Source: Alcanivorax sp. 24 (GTDB taxonomy: Bacteria; Pseudomonadota; Gammaproteobacteria; Pseudomonadales; Alcanivoracaceae). Taken from it: DNA of 64,000 bases. The position numbers and the translations under genes are program-made. The stretch spans positions 434,001-498,000 of the forward strand of contig NZ_SNUA01000001.1 of the NCBI RefSeq assembly GCF_004360225.1. The letters run 5' to 3'. This document shows, in pieces, positions 19,292-27,487 of this stretch (the stretch's first letter is position 1; the number at the start of each line of letters is the position of its first letter). The notes under the pieces are model-generated. The model was not told the DNA's origin and ran no database searches. It saw nothing but the letters and a program-made list of their open reading frames with translations.

Positions 19292-20524
19292 ATGTTTCTG
19301 ATCAAAAAGAACTGGAAAAAATGGACGACAGCGGCCTCGCTGGCGGCCTTGTTCGCGGCGCCGCCGGCATGGGCTGATGATCTTGATGCCCCGCAGGGTG
19401 TCACCGACACGGAAATCCGCATCGGTCATCTTGGCCCGCAGACCGGACCGGTAGCGGCTTACGATAAAATCCGAATGGGTATCCAGTCCTACTTCAAGCA
19501 CGTCAACGAGAATGGTGGAGTGAAGGGGCGAAAACTGCGGTTGATCGCCTATGACGACCAGTATCAGCCTGGCCGGACAGTGCAGCTGACCAAGCGTCTG
19601 GTGGATGAGGACAAGGTGTACGCCATGCTTGGCAATGTGTGTACTCCTTGCAATGTGGCGACCCGGCGGTTCAATGAACGCAGTGGTATTCCCATGCTGA
19701 TGACCAGCTCTGGCTCCAAGCAGTTCGTTGATCCGCCTATCGCCAACTATATGGGTTCCAGCCTGGCCAATTATGAATTCGAAGCCCGGGTTTTGACCAA
19801 CTATATTGCCACGTCTCTGAAGGCGAAGCGGGTGGTTGTTGCTTACCAGAACGACGACTACGGGAGCCCGCTGGCGGAGGCCGCCAAGGAAGCGTTGAAG
19901 GAGTATCAGGATGTGGAGCTGGTCGGTGAAGTGAATTTCCAGGCGGCGGATTCCGATCTGAGTACTCAGGCCCAGCGTATTCGCCAGGCTGATCCGGACG
20001 CTATACTGGCCTTCTCAACGCCGGCTCCGGCGGCGCAGCTGAAAAAAGCACTTTATAACATCGGATTGTCCGAGCCGGCTTTCCTGGTGTCCTCGGTTGG
20101 CGGTGACTCTGAAACGATGTTCGACCTGGCCGGGAAGGAGGTATGGAACGGTACCATTTCCAGCGCGGTTTTACCCAAGCCGGATCAAAGCGACGACGAA
20201 AGCATCAAGCAGTACATAGAACAGTTTGGCAAGGACTACCCGAAGGTGGCGCTTGCCGACTGGGGACAAACCGGGTGGGCCGCGGCGGAGGTGCTGGTTG
20301 AGGCGTTGAGACGTAGCGAGACACTGAGCTGGGATGATTTCCTGAGCGCTTTCGATTCGTTCGATAACTGGACCGGTTCCATGTACGCCGGGGTCAGCTT
20401 TTCCGAACATAACCATTATGGACTGACCTCCATGTTCATCACCGAAGCCAAGGATGGGCATATTGTTCCGATTTCCAAGCCGATCACCTTTGATCCGGTG
20501 ACGGGGCAGATCAGCGGCGGTTGA
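19292..20524 (+). CDS. Liv-type ABC transporter substrate-binding protein
   Basis: A 410-residue periplasmic binding protein of the LivK/branched-chain amino acid family. The signal peptide is evident: KKNWKK, a hydrophobic core, then PPAWA-DD, with cleavage near residue 28. The mature protein begins with TDTEIRIGHLGPQTGPVAAY, the family entry motif. Liv-like receptors bind many ligands (amino acids, amides, urea, aromatic acids), so the ligand is not fixed. It is the first transporter gene; a 93-bp gap to the permease may hold an mRNA-stabilising structure. Likely controlled by the divergent LysR protein. Confidence 0.9.
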   Translation: MFLIKKNWKKWTTAASLAALFAAPPAWADDLDAPQGVTDTEIRIGHLGPQTGPVAAYDKIRMGIQSYFKHVNENGGVKGRKLRLIAYDDQYQPGRTVQLTKRLVDEDKVYAMLGNVCTPCNVATRRFNERSGIPMLMTSSGSKQFVDPPIANYMGSSLANYEFEARVLTNYIATSLKAKRVVVAYQNDDYGSPLAEAAKEALKEYQDVELVGEVNFQAADSDLSTQAQRIRQADPDAILAFSTPAPAAQLKKALYNIGLSEPAFLVSSVGGDSETMFDLAGKEVWNGTISSAVLPKPDQSDDESIKQYIEQFGKDYPKVALADWGQTGWAAAEVLVEALRRSETLSWDDFLSAFDSFDNWTGSMYAGVSFSEHNHYGLTSMFITEAKDGHIVPISKPITFDPVTGQISGG

Positions 20525-20617
20525 AGAACAGTGTCGCTCGCAGTAGGCGGCCCCGCTCTGCCTCGGCTGATAGCGGGGCCGCATTAAGAAGAAAAACATC
20601 TCGGGAGGTATGTCCGC

Positions 20618-21487
20618 ATGGGACAGATCGTAGTAAGCGGCCTGATCTTCGGCTGTGTCTATGGGCTCGCGGCGCTTGGCCTGGTGCTGATTTTCAGAAC
20701 CACCGGTCTGGTCAACTTTGCTCATGGCGAGATGGCCATGGTCAGCTCGTTCGTGGCGTTCTCATTACTGACAAACTTTGAATTACCCTACTATGGGGCG
20801 TTTCTCGCCGCCATTGCGTTCTCGGCGTTTTTTGGCATCGCGGTGTTCTGGGTGCTGATACGTCATGTCAGTCAGGCATCCCATCTTAATCAGCTGGTGA
20901 TGACACTGGGTGTGTTTCTCGCCATACATGGCGCGGCGGGACTGATTTGGGGCCACACCCCCACCAGTTTCCCCAAGGCGGTGGAAGGTAAATCCTTCTC
21001 CATCGCCGGTGTCTTCATCACGCCCAACGAAATCTTTGTGTTGGTGATCACCTTCCTGCTCTCCATGATTCTCTTCGTCCTGTTTCGCTACACCCGGGTG
21101 GGGCTGGCGATGAGGGCCTCTTCGCAGGATCTGGTGGCGGCGCGGCTTATGGGTATCAATGTCAATGCCGTATTTCTGGCGACCTGGGCCGCGGGTTCCG
21201 TGTTGGGCGGCATTGCCGGCCTGTTGACGGCGCCCTTCACGTTCCTCGGGGTGTCGATGATGTTCAATGTGCTGATCATGGCCTTCGCGGCAGCCGTGCT
21301 GGCCGGATTCATGAGCTTGCCCGGGGCGGTGATCGGCGGACTTATGATCGGCGTATTCGGCAATCTGGTGAGTTACTACTGGGCGCCGGAAATGGCTCTG
21401 GTTTGCACCTTCGCACTAATCGTCGCGGTTCTTTATATCCGCCCGCAGGGTATCTTCGGTGACGCCCCGACCATGAAGAAGGTGTGA
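20618..21487 (+). CDS. Liv-type ABC permease (LivH-like)
   Basis: A 289-residue inner-membrane permease. It begins GQIVVSGLIFGCVYGLAALGL, typical of LivH, followed by NFAHGEMAM, the LivH family hallmark, and about eight hydrophobic segments. ATG 20618 follows GGGAGG; an ATG eight bases earlier opens only a seven-codon frame. The stop overlaps the region of the next gene's start. It forms the heteromeric channel with the LivM-like protein. Confidence 0.92.
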   Translation: MGQIVVSGLIFGCVYGLAALGLVLIFRTTGLVNFAHGEMAMVSSFVAFSLLTNFELPYYGAFLAAIAFSAFFGIAVFWVLIRHVSQASHLNQLVMTLGVFLAIHGAAGLIWGHTPTSFPKAVEGKSFSIAGVFITPNEIFVLVITFLLSMILFVLFRYTRVGLAMRASSQDLVAARLMGINVNAVFLATWAAGSVLGGIAGLLTAPFTFLGVSMMFNVLIMAFAAAVLAGFMSLPGAVIGGLMIGVFGNLVSYYWAPEMALVCTFALIVAVLYIRPQGIFGDAPTMKKV

Positions 21488-21489
21488 CA

Positions 21490-22485
21490 ATGAAAAAAGT
21501 ATTTGATCGGCGGTGGTTCGTATCCCTGCTTGTACTGGTTTTGCTGGCATTTCCATTTCTGGTCGGTCAGTCCTCGTACTTCATGGGACTGGTGGTCACC
21601 ATGGCGATTTATGCCATTGCCGCCATGTCCTTGAACCTGTTAACCGGTTACGGCGGCCAAGTGTCCATAGGTCAAGGCGGCTTCTTGATGATGGGGACGT
21701 ATTCAACTGGCGTTCTATCAACGACTTTCGGCTTGCCGATCTGGTTGGCCTTGCCGTCGGCGGGCGTCATTGCCGCGCTGGTGAGTCTGGTGATCGGGCT
21801 GCCGGCGGTACGTCTGAAAGGCCATTTTCTGGCGGTGGCAACGCTGGGGTTTGGATTGTCCATTCCGGAAATTGCGTTGAATTGGAAGTCGGTGACGGGA
21901 GGCTATTCGGGCCTGCCTTTGATGCGCCCGGAATGGGCATCCGATGACCTGACGTTCTTTTATGTCATTCTGATGCTCACTTTCCTGGTGACCTGGGTGC
22001 TGATGAATATCGCCAACAGCCGGCTCGGGCGGGCATTCCTGGCGATCCGGGACAGTGAAATCGCCGCCGCGGCCACCGGTATCAATGTTGCCGGCTACAA
22101 GACCGTCATGTTCATGATCAGCGCCTTCTTCACCGGCCTGGCCGGCGGTCTGTATGCCTATTGGATTCAATACATAAGCCCGAATGACTTCACCATCATG
22201 GCCTCCTTCTTCCTGTTGGCGATGATCGTGGTAGGTGGTTTGGCGTCGATATGGGGCGCCATTCTGGGCGCTGTCCTGTTTACCGGGATTCCTCACTTCT
22301 CCGATGCTTACGTCGGTGTCACCAATTTGGTCATCGGGTTGGCCGTGGTGCTGGTGATTCTGTTCCGTCCGGCCGGGCTTGTTTCACTGGGTGAGTTCTT
22401 CCAGCGGAGGAAACAGCGTCCGTCCGGTGAGACACCTGTGGAAAAGGTACCAGGGCAGGATTTCGAGGAGGCCGACAATGCTTAG
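21490..22485 (+). CDS. Liv-type ABC permease (LivM-like)
   Basis: A 331-residue membrane permease with the LivM signatures LTGYGGQVSIGQGGFLMMG and RLGRAFLAIRDSEIAA (EAA-like loop). GTG 21484 is an alternative start overlapping the LivH-like stop, but ATG 21490 has the better spacing to AAGAAGG. About eight to ten membrane segments are visible. A C-terminal cytoplasmic tail (RRKQRPSGETPVEKVPGQ) extends past the last helix. The gene overlaps the ATPase gene by 8 bp. Confidence 0.92.
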   Translation: MKKVFDRRWFVSLLVLVLLAFPFLVGQSSYFMGLVVTMAIYAIAAMSLNLLTGYGGQVSIGQGGFLMMGTYSTGVLSTTFGLPIWLALPSAGVIAALVSLVIGLPAVRLKGHFLAVATLGFGLSIPEIALNWKSVTGGYSGLPLMRPEWASDDLTFFYVILMLTFLVTWVLMNIANSRLGRAFLAIRDSEIAAAATGINVAGYKTVMFMISAFFTGLAGGLYAYWIQYISPNDFTIMASFFLLAMIVVGGLASIWGAILGAVLFTGIPHFSDAYVGVTNLVIGLAVVLVILFRPAGLVSLGEFFQRRKQRPSGETPVEKVPGQDFEEADNA

Positions 22486-23248
22486 TTTCGATCGCCTGAC
22501 GGTCCGTTTCTCTGGTCTTACCGCCGTGTCCGAGCTGTCCTTGCGGGTGGAAAAGGGAAGCATCCATTCCATCATCGGGCCTAACGGGGCCGGCAAGACC
22601 ACGGTGTTCAACTGTATCAGCCGGTTCTATACGCCGGCGTCCGGATCGATCAGCTTCGAAGGCACTGACCTGGGGCGGCTTAACCCTCATCAGATTATTG
22701 GCCTGGGTATTGCCCGCAGCTTTCAGAACGTGGAGCTGTTCTCGAAAATGACGGTCATGGACAACTTGCTCACCGGCCTGCATTCCCGGTTGAATCACAA
22801 TCTTCTGAAAATTTGTTTCAACCTCCCCTCTATCCGGCGTACGGAAGCGGAGGCCCGCCGAAAGGCGGACGCCGTGCTGGAGATGTTCGGCCTGTCTCAC
22901 TGCGCCAATGAACGTGTTGAAAACCTGCCGTATGGGTACCAGAAGATGGTGGATATCGGCCGGGCGGTCATGGTCGAGCCCCGGCTGATACTGCTGGATG
23001 AACCGGTGGCGGGAATGAACACCTCCGAAACCGGAGGTCTTTCCCGACTGATCCGAAAACTGCGCGATGATATGGGGATCTCGGTATTGTTGATTGAGCA
23101 TGACATGTCGTTGGTAATGGACATATCCGATCGCATCACGGTAATGAATTTCGGTGAAAAGATCGCCGAAGGGAGCCCGTCGGCGATCCAGAACGACCCG
23201 GCGGTGATCGAGGCCTATCTTGGGGAGGTGGACGATGTTGAAGCTTGA
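22478..23248 (+). CDS. Liv-type ABC ATPase (LivG-like)
   Basis: A 256-residue ATPase. Walker A is GPNGAGKTTVF, the signature region is LPYGYQKMVDIGRAV (YGYQK in place of the common SGGQ), and Walker B is LILLDEPVAGMN. The start ATG 22478 lies inside the end of the permease gene and follows GAGGAGG; earlier in-frame starts are within the permease. Its 3' end overlaps the second ATPase gene by 14 bp. The altered signature loop is common among LivG proteins. Confidence 0.92.
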   Translation: MLSFDRLTVRFSGLTAVSELSLRVEKGSIHSIIGPNGAGKTTVFNCISRFYTPASGSISFEGTDLGRLNPHQIIGLGIARSFQNVELFSKMTVMDNLLTGLHSRLNHNLLKICFNLPSIRRTEAEARRKADAVLEMFGLSHCANERVENLPYGYQKMVDIGRAVMVEPRLILLDEPVAGMNTSETGGLSRLIRKLRDDMGISVLLIEHDMSLVMDISDRITVMNFGEKIAEGSPSAIQNDPAVIEAYLGEVDDVEA

Positions 23249-23938
23249 TGATGTCAGCCTGTACTACGGGCGGGTGCATGCCTTGCGGGGTATTTCCCTG
23301 GAGGTTCCTGAAGGGCGGATCGTCTCATTACTGGGCGCCAATGGCGCCGGCAAGTCGAGCACCTTGAAGGTGATTTCCGGCTTGTGTGCTCCGCAAAGCG
23401 GCGACGTGCGGTTGAACGGAGAATCCGTGCAGGGACGATCCTGCGGCGACCTGGTCAAGAATGGCGTCATTCATTGCCCCGAGGGCGGCGGGTTTTTCCG
23501 CAGTTCACCGTGGAGGAAAATCTACGTGTAGGCGCCTACCGCCGTATTGGCAACAAGGATGTCGACGAAGACATGGAGACGGTGTTCGGCTATTTCCCGC
23601 GCCTGAAGGAGCGTATGCAACAAAAGGCGGCGACGCTGAGCGGCGGTGAACAGCAAATGCTGGCCATTGGCCGTTCATTGATGGGCAGGCCCAGGCTGTT
23701 GCTGCTGGACGAGCCTTCGCTGGGCATCGCGCCGAAGCTGGTGATGGAGATTTTTGAGATTCTCAAGCGGATCAATAAGGCCGGCACCGCTATTCTGCTG
23801 GTGGAACAGAACGCCCATATGGCGATCAGGATATCCGACTATTCCTATGTGTTGGAGAATGGCCGCATTGGATTGGAAGGCGACTCCGCCGAAATCAGTC
23901 AGCGGCCGGAACTCAAGGAATTGTATCTGGGCGGTTGA
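23235..23938 (+). pseudogene. Liv-type ABC ATPase (LivF-like), frameshifted
   Basis: The gene encodes a LivF-like ATPase, but its two halves are in different frames. From ATG 23235 the frame gives LYYGRVHALRGIS, Walker A GANGAGKSSTL and VIHCPEGGG, then runs to a stop at 23529-23531. The other frame continues the expected protein as RRVFPQFTVEENLRVGAYRR, signature LSGGEQQMLAIGRSL, Walker B LLLLDEPSLGIAP and ends at 23938. GAGGGCGGCGGG near 23481-23492 would restore the family reading CPEGRRVF if one C were added. This is a one-base deletion in a GC run, either real or a sequencing error. Confidence 0.88.
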
Positions 23939-23956
23939 AGAGAGGGCTCCTGTTCT

Positions 23957-23978
23957 CCCTCCCCCGGGCCGGGGAGGG
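23957..23978. terminator. Hairpin between convergent livF-like and acyl-CoA synthetase genes
   Basis: CCCTCCCC, loop CGGGCC, GGGGAGGG. The 8-bp GC-rich stem lies between two converging stops. No T-tract follows on either strand, so a bidirectional barrier is only possible. Confidence 0.5.
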
Positions 23979-23985
23979 GAACGGG

Positions 23986-25584
23986 TCAGGCAAATTCCGC
24001 TTGTTTGAGCAGGCGGCGCTGTATCTTGCCGGTGGCGGTCTTGGGCAGATCCTCCACGAAGGCGATTTTGCGAGGGTATTTATAAGGCGCGGTGAGTGCC
24101 TTGACGAAAGTTTGAATCTCCCGCGCCAACTCGTCGCTGGCCTGATAGCCTGGTGACAGAATGATAAAGGCTTTCACCACTTCACCACGATCCGGATCAG
24201 GGCTGGCGGCGACGGCGCATTCATGGATGGCCGGGTGTTCCAGTAAAGCGTTTTCCACTTCCACCGGACCAATGCGGTAACCCGCGGAGTTGATAACATC
24301 GTCACCGCGTCCCTCGTAATAAATGTAGCCGTCTTCGTCCATATGTGCGTTGTCACCGGTGATGAACCAGCGTTCTCCATTGGCCTCCACATAACTGCTG
24401 GCGCTTCGCTCCTCATCTTTATAGTAGCCGAGCATGATTTGCGGGTTGGGCGTCTTGATTGCCAGACGGCCGGTTTTGCCCGGTGGCAGTAACCGGTCCT
24501 GTTCGCCAAGAATGGCCGCTTCCACGCCGGGCAGAGGCCGCCCCATGGAACCCGGTCTGACCGGCATGGACGGATAATTCAATACCGTCATCAGGGTCTC
24601 GGTCTGGCCATAACCATCCAGCAACTGAGCGCCGGTGCGGTCACGCCAGGCGTGCACGATGTCCGGGTTTACCGCCTCCCCGGCGGAGACCGTCAAGCGC
24701 AGCCGGTTCAGGTCCCGGTTTGTTGTATCCTCGAGCAGAAGACGGCGCAGTTCGGTGGCGGACGCGCAGAAAACGCTGACCTGATAACGCTCCAGCAGTG
24801 CCAGTCGTGATTCCGGGTCGAAAGGGCCATCGTGGAACAGGACGGCGCTTCCGCAGCTCCAGGGACCATAAAGAATGCTGGTGCCGGCTTTGCTCCAGCC
24901 AGTGTCGGCGGTACACCACATCAAATCATCCTGGTCGAGCGACAGCCAGTACCAGGCTGATCCGCGCCAACTGAACAGGGCCGCACTGGAGTGCAACACC
25001 CCTTTTGGCATACCGGTGGAGCCGGACGTATAGAACAGGATGGCGGGATCCGTCATGCGCAGCGGGACGGGCGAAAAATCCTCGGCGGCGGCGGCCACGG
25101 CCTGATCGAAATCAAGCCAGCCCTCTGCTTCGCCAACACTGATACGGACTTTGAAATGATCTCCGAACTTGGCGGCGTGTTCCGCGGTGGTGATCGCGGC
25201 GATGGCGCCGGAATGCTCGCGGCGGTAGCGGATGTCTTTCTCGGTGAGCATGGTGACACAAGGAATCGGTATGGCGCCCAGTTTGTTACAGCCGACCATG
25301 GCGATCTGCCAATGGGGCAACCGGGGCAGCACCACCAGAACGCGGTCGCCCTTTTTGATGCCGTGGGAGGCAAGCACATTGGCGAACTGGTTGGTGAGAC
25401 GTTTAATGTCGGCGAAGCTGTAGATCTGCTCCTGGCCGTGTTGATTGGTCCAGATCAGTGCGGTTTTTTCCGGCGTACGCGCCCAGTAGTCGACCACATC
25501 GCCGCCGAAGTTGAAATGGTCGGGAAGCTGCCATTCGAATTGGGAGTGGGTTTTTTCGTAGTTATTCATCGGCATGCGTTGCAT
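23986..25584 (-). CDS. AMP-forming acyl-CoA synthetase (LvaE-like position)
   Basis: A 532-residue ANL-family ligase that activates a carboxylic acid to acyl-CoA. Motifs: FYTSGSTGMPKG (P-loop), DGYGQTETL, GRGDDVINSAGYRIGPVEVE (hinge) and the C-terminal lysine in TATGKIQRR. The frame opens at GTG 25602, but ATG 25584 sits 7 bp after AAGGAG and is preferred. The sequence is nearest in style to medium-chain (ACSM-like) synthetases. It is the last gene of a four-gene unit with APH-fold kinase, SDR and ACAD10/11-type dehydrogenase, so its substrate may be a 4-hydroxy or related acid. Confidence 0.9.
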   Translation of the reverse strand: MQRMPMNNYEKTHSQFEWQLPDHFNFGGDVVDYWARTPEKTALIWTNQHGQEQIYSFADIKRLTNQFANVLASHGIKKGDRVLVVLPRLPHWQIAMVGCNKLGAIPIPCVTMLTEKDIRYRREHSGAIAAITTAEHAAKFGDHFKVRISVGEAEGWLDFDQAVAAAAEDFSPVPLRMTDPAILFYTSGSTGMPKGVLHSSAALFSWRGSAWYWLSLDQDDLMWCTADTGWSKAGTSILYGPWSCGSAVLFHDGPFDPESRLALLERYQVSVFCASATELRRLLLEDTTNRDLNRLRLTVSAGEAVNPDIVHAWRDRTGAQLLDGYGQTETLMTVLNYPSMPVRPGSMGRPLPGVEAAILGEQDRLLPPGKTGRLAIKTPNPQIMLGYYKDEERSASSYVEANGERWFITGDNAHMDEDGYIYYEGRGDDVINSAGYRIGPVEVENALLEHPAIHECAVAASPDPDRGEVVKAFIILSPGYQASDELAREIQTFVKALTAPYKYPRKIAFVEDLPKTATGKIQRRLLKQAEFA

Positions 25585-25602
25585 CGGCCTGCTCCTTCTC
25601 AC

Positions 25603-26697
25603 TTAAAAATACTGGCCCCGGCTAACATCCAGGGCGAATGAACACAATTCCCGGGCGAGTTGCCCGAACTCAACGCCGGAGTCGTTGTCTTCTCCGTTCA
25701 GAGTTTTGCGCTGGCATATCTGCTGAAACACCACGGCACTGCGCAGTAGTGCCAGTACCCGGAAATAAGTCAGGGACGTCAGTGTGGTCCCGGTCAGATT
25801 CTGGTAGAGAGTGGCGGCTTGTTCGCGGCCGGGGAAGCCGTCACCGGCGGTGGGCATTTGATTCAGGGCGTGCATACAGGGCGGGTCGTCGCGCTCGGTC
25901 CAGTAGCTGAGGAGCACCCCCAGGTCATAGAGCGGGGCGCCCCGTGTGCCCATGTCCCAGTCGATCACCGCCACTGGTGACAGGTCGTGTTCACGAAGCA
26001 GCACGTTGTCGAGTTTGAAATCATTGTGGATAAAACAATGACCTTGATCCGCGGGTATCCGCTGTTGCAGCCATTCAATCAGCCGGATCAGATCCGCCGG
26101 CGGGTGGTTGCTCCAGGCCAACCGGGCCCGCTCAACCCAGCCGGTCAGGGTGCGCTGAATGAAACCGTCCGGTTTGCCCAACTGGTCCAGACCAACACGC
26201 TCGGGAGGAACGGCATGCAGGTCCGCCAAAAGGCGAATCAACAGGGTGCCCAGATGCGATCCCAGCGGGACCTCGCCGCGCCAGTTTTGCCGGATCGTTT
26301 CCGGGATCTGCCCGCCGATGCTGAGGCCGGGCCGGTATTCCATGATGAAGAACCGGGCGCCCAGCACCTCGCTGTCCTCACAATAATGTAAGGCCCGTGG
26401 TGCCAGCGGGTAAGCCTTTGGAAGCCGGGACAGGATCAGACTTTCACGGGCCATGTCATTGGCGCCAGGCGGTATTGGTCCCGGGGGCGGGCGGCGAAGC
26501 ACCGCCCATTGCTGATCAAGGCGAATCAGATAATTGAGGTTGCCGAAACCGGTGGCGAATTGGCGGGGCGGGATATCGCTATCGAAGTCCAGTCCCTGGC
26601 CGTGGAGATAATTTGCCAATCGCCGCCAGTCCTGAGGGTACTGATTGCGCGCATCGTGAAAGTGCGCTTCTGTAACAGTGTGAATCGTATTGGACAT
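25603..26697 (-). CDS. APH-fold kinase of the ACAD10/LvaA type
   Basis: A 364-residue aminoglycoside-phosphotransferase-fold protein. Catalytic motifs are intact: FIHNDFKLDNVLL (catalytic Asp) and VIDWDMGTRGAPLYDLG (metal-binding Asp). The N-terminal ATP-binding lobe starts with RQFATGFGNLNYLI. In LvaA and the N-terminal domains of ACAD10/11 this fold phosphorylates the 4-hydroxyl of acyl-CoA. Placement between an SDR and an acyl-CoA synthetase, with an ACAD10/11-like dehydrogenase in the same unit, supports that role rather than antibiotic resistance. In the lva system LvaA needs a small partner, LvaB; none is seen here. Confidence 0.85.
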   Translation of the reverse strand: MSNTIHTVTEAHFHDARNQYPQDWRRLANYLHGQGLDFDSDIPPRQFATGFGNLNYLIRLDQQWAVLRRPPPGPIPPGANDMARESLILSRLPKAYPLAPRALHYCEDSEVLGARFFIMEYRPGLSIGGQIPETIRQNWRGEVPLGSHLGTLLIRLLADLHAVPPERVGLDQLGKPDGFIQRTLTGWVERARLAWSNHPPADLIRLIEWLQQRIPADQGHCFIHNDFKLDNVLLREHDLSPVAVIDWDMGTRGAPLYDLGVLLSYWTERDDPPCMHALNQMPTAGDGFPGREQAATLYQNLTGTTLTSLTYFRVLALLRSAVVFQQICQRKTLNGEDNDSGVEFGQLARELCSFALDVSRGQYF

Positions 26698-26710
26698 GCC
26701 GCCTCCCGGA

Positions 26711-27487
26711 TCACAGCGATTTGAGCAGATGGCCGCCGTCGACCGCTAATGCCACGCCGTTGACAAAACTGCCGGCGTCGCTGCACAGCAGCAACAATGG
26801 CGCGTCCAGTTCCGATACCTGGCCGAGCCGGCCGGCGGGGGTGTGCCCGATATACCGCTTGCCTTGCTCGGTGGCGAAATAATCCTGGTTCATCTCGGTT
26901 TCGAAATAACCGGGACACAGGGCGTTGACGCGGATGCCCTGTTCCGCCAGTTCCAGTGCCATGGCCCGGGTCAGTTGGATCACCGCGGCTTTGGACGCGC
27001 TGTAGCTGCTTTGTCCGATACCGACCCGGAGGCCGAGAATGGATGCCACATTGACGATGGCGCCGGGCAGGGATCGGGATACCAGCCGCCGGCTTATTTC
27101 ATGGGCCACGCGCCAGACGCCGTTCAAATTGGTTTCGATGACAAAATCCCAACGGGGCTGGTCGATCTTGAGGAAGCGCCCGGGATCGGCCACACCGGCA
27201 TTGTTGATCAGAATATCCACCGCTCCCCAATGCGCTTCGATACCATCAATGGCGTCGGTGACGCTGGCCGGATCGGTAACGTCCATGGCGACGGCATAAG
27301 CTTCGCCGTTATTATCGCCAATTTCTCTGACCAGTCGCTCCAGGGCGCTGGTACGCCGGGCGGCCACGGCCACGCGGGCGCCGGCCAGAGCCAGCACCCG
27401 GGCAAAGTGCGCGCCAAGACCGCTGGAGGCGCCGGTGACCAACGCGGTCTTGCCTTTCAGTGACAAGCGATCGGCAACGGGGCTCAT
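26711..27487 (-). CDS. Short-chain dehydrogenase/reductase
   Basis: A 258-residue classical SDR. Cofactor motif TGASSGLGAHFA, NNAG, catalytic Ser and YSASK (YxxxK), and PGYFETEM are all visible. The frame extends far upstream into the dehydrogenase gene, but ATG 27487 overlaps that gene's stop (ATGA), giving the family N-terminus. By analogy to LvaD it may oxidise a 3-hydroxyacyl product of the phosphorylation-dehydration route. Cofactor preference is not certain; the residue pattern after the second strand (AARRTS) hints at NADP. Confidence 0.88.
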   Translation of the reverse strand: MSPVADRLSLKGKTALVTGASSGLGAHFARVLALAGARVAVAARRTSALERLVREIGDNNGEAYAVAMDVTDPASVTDAIDGIEAHWGAVDILINNAGVADPGRFLKIDQPRWDFVIETNLNGVWRVAHEISRRLVSRSLPGAIVNVASILGLRVGIGQSSYSASKAAVIQLTRAMALELAEQGIRVNALCPGYFETEMNQDYFATEQGKRYIGHTPAGRLGQVSELDAPLLLLCSDAGSFVNGVALAVDGGHLLKSL

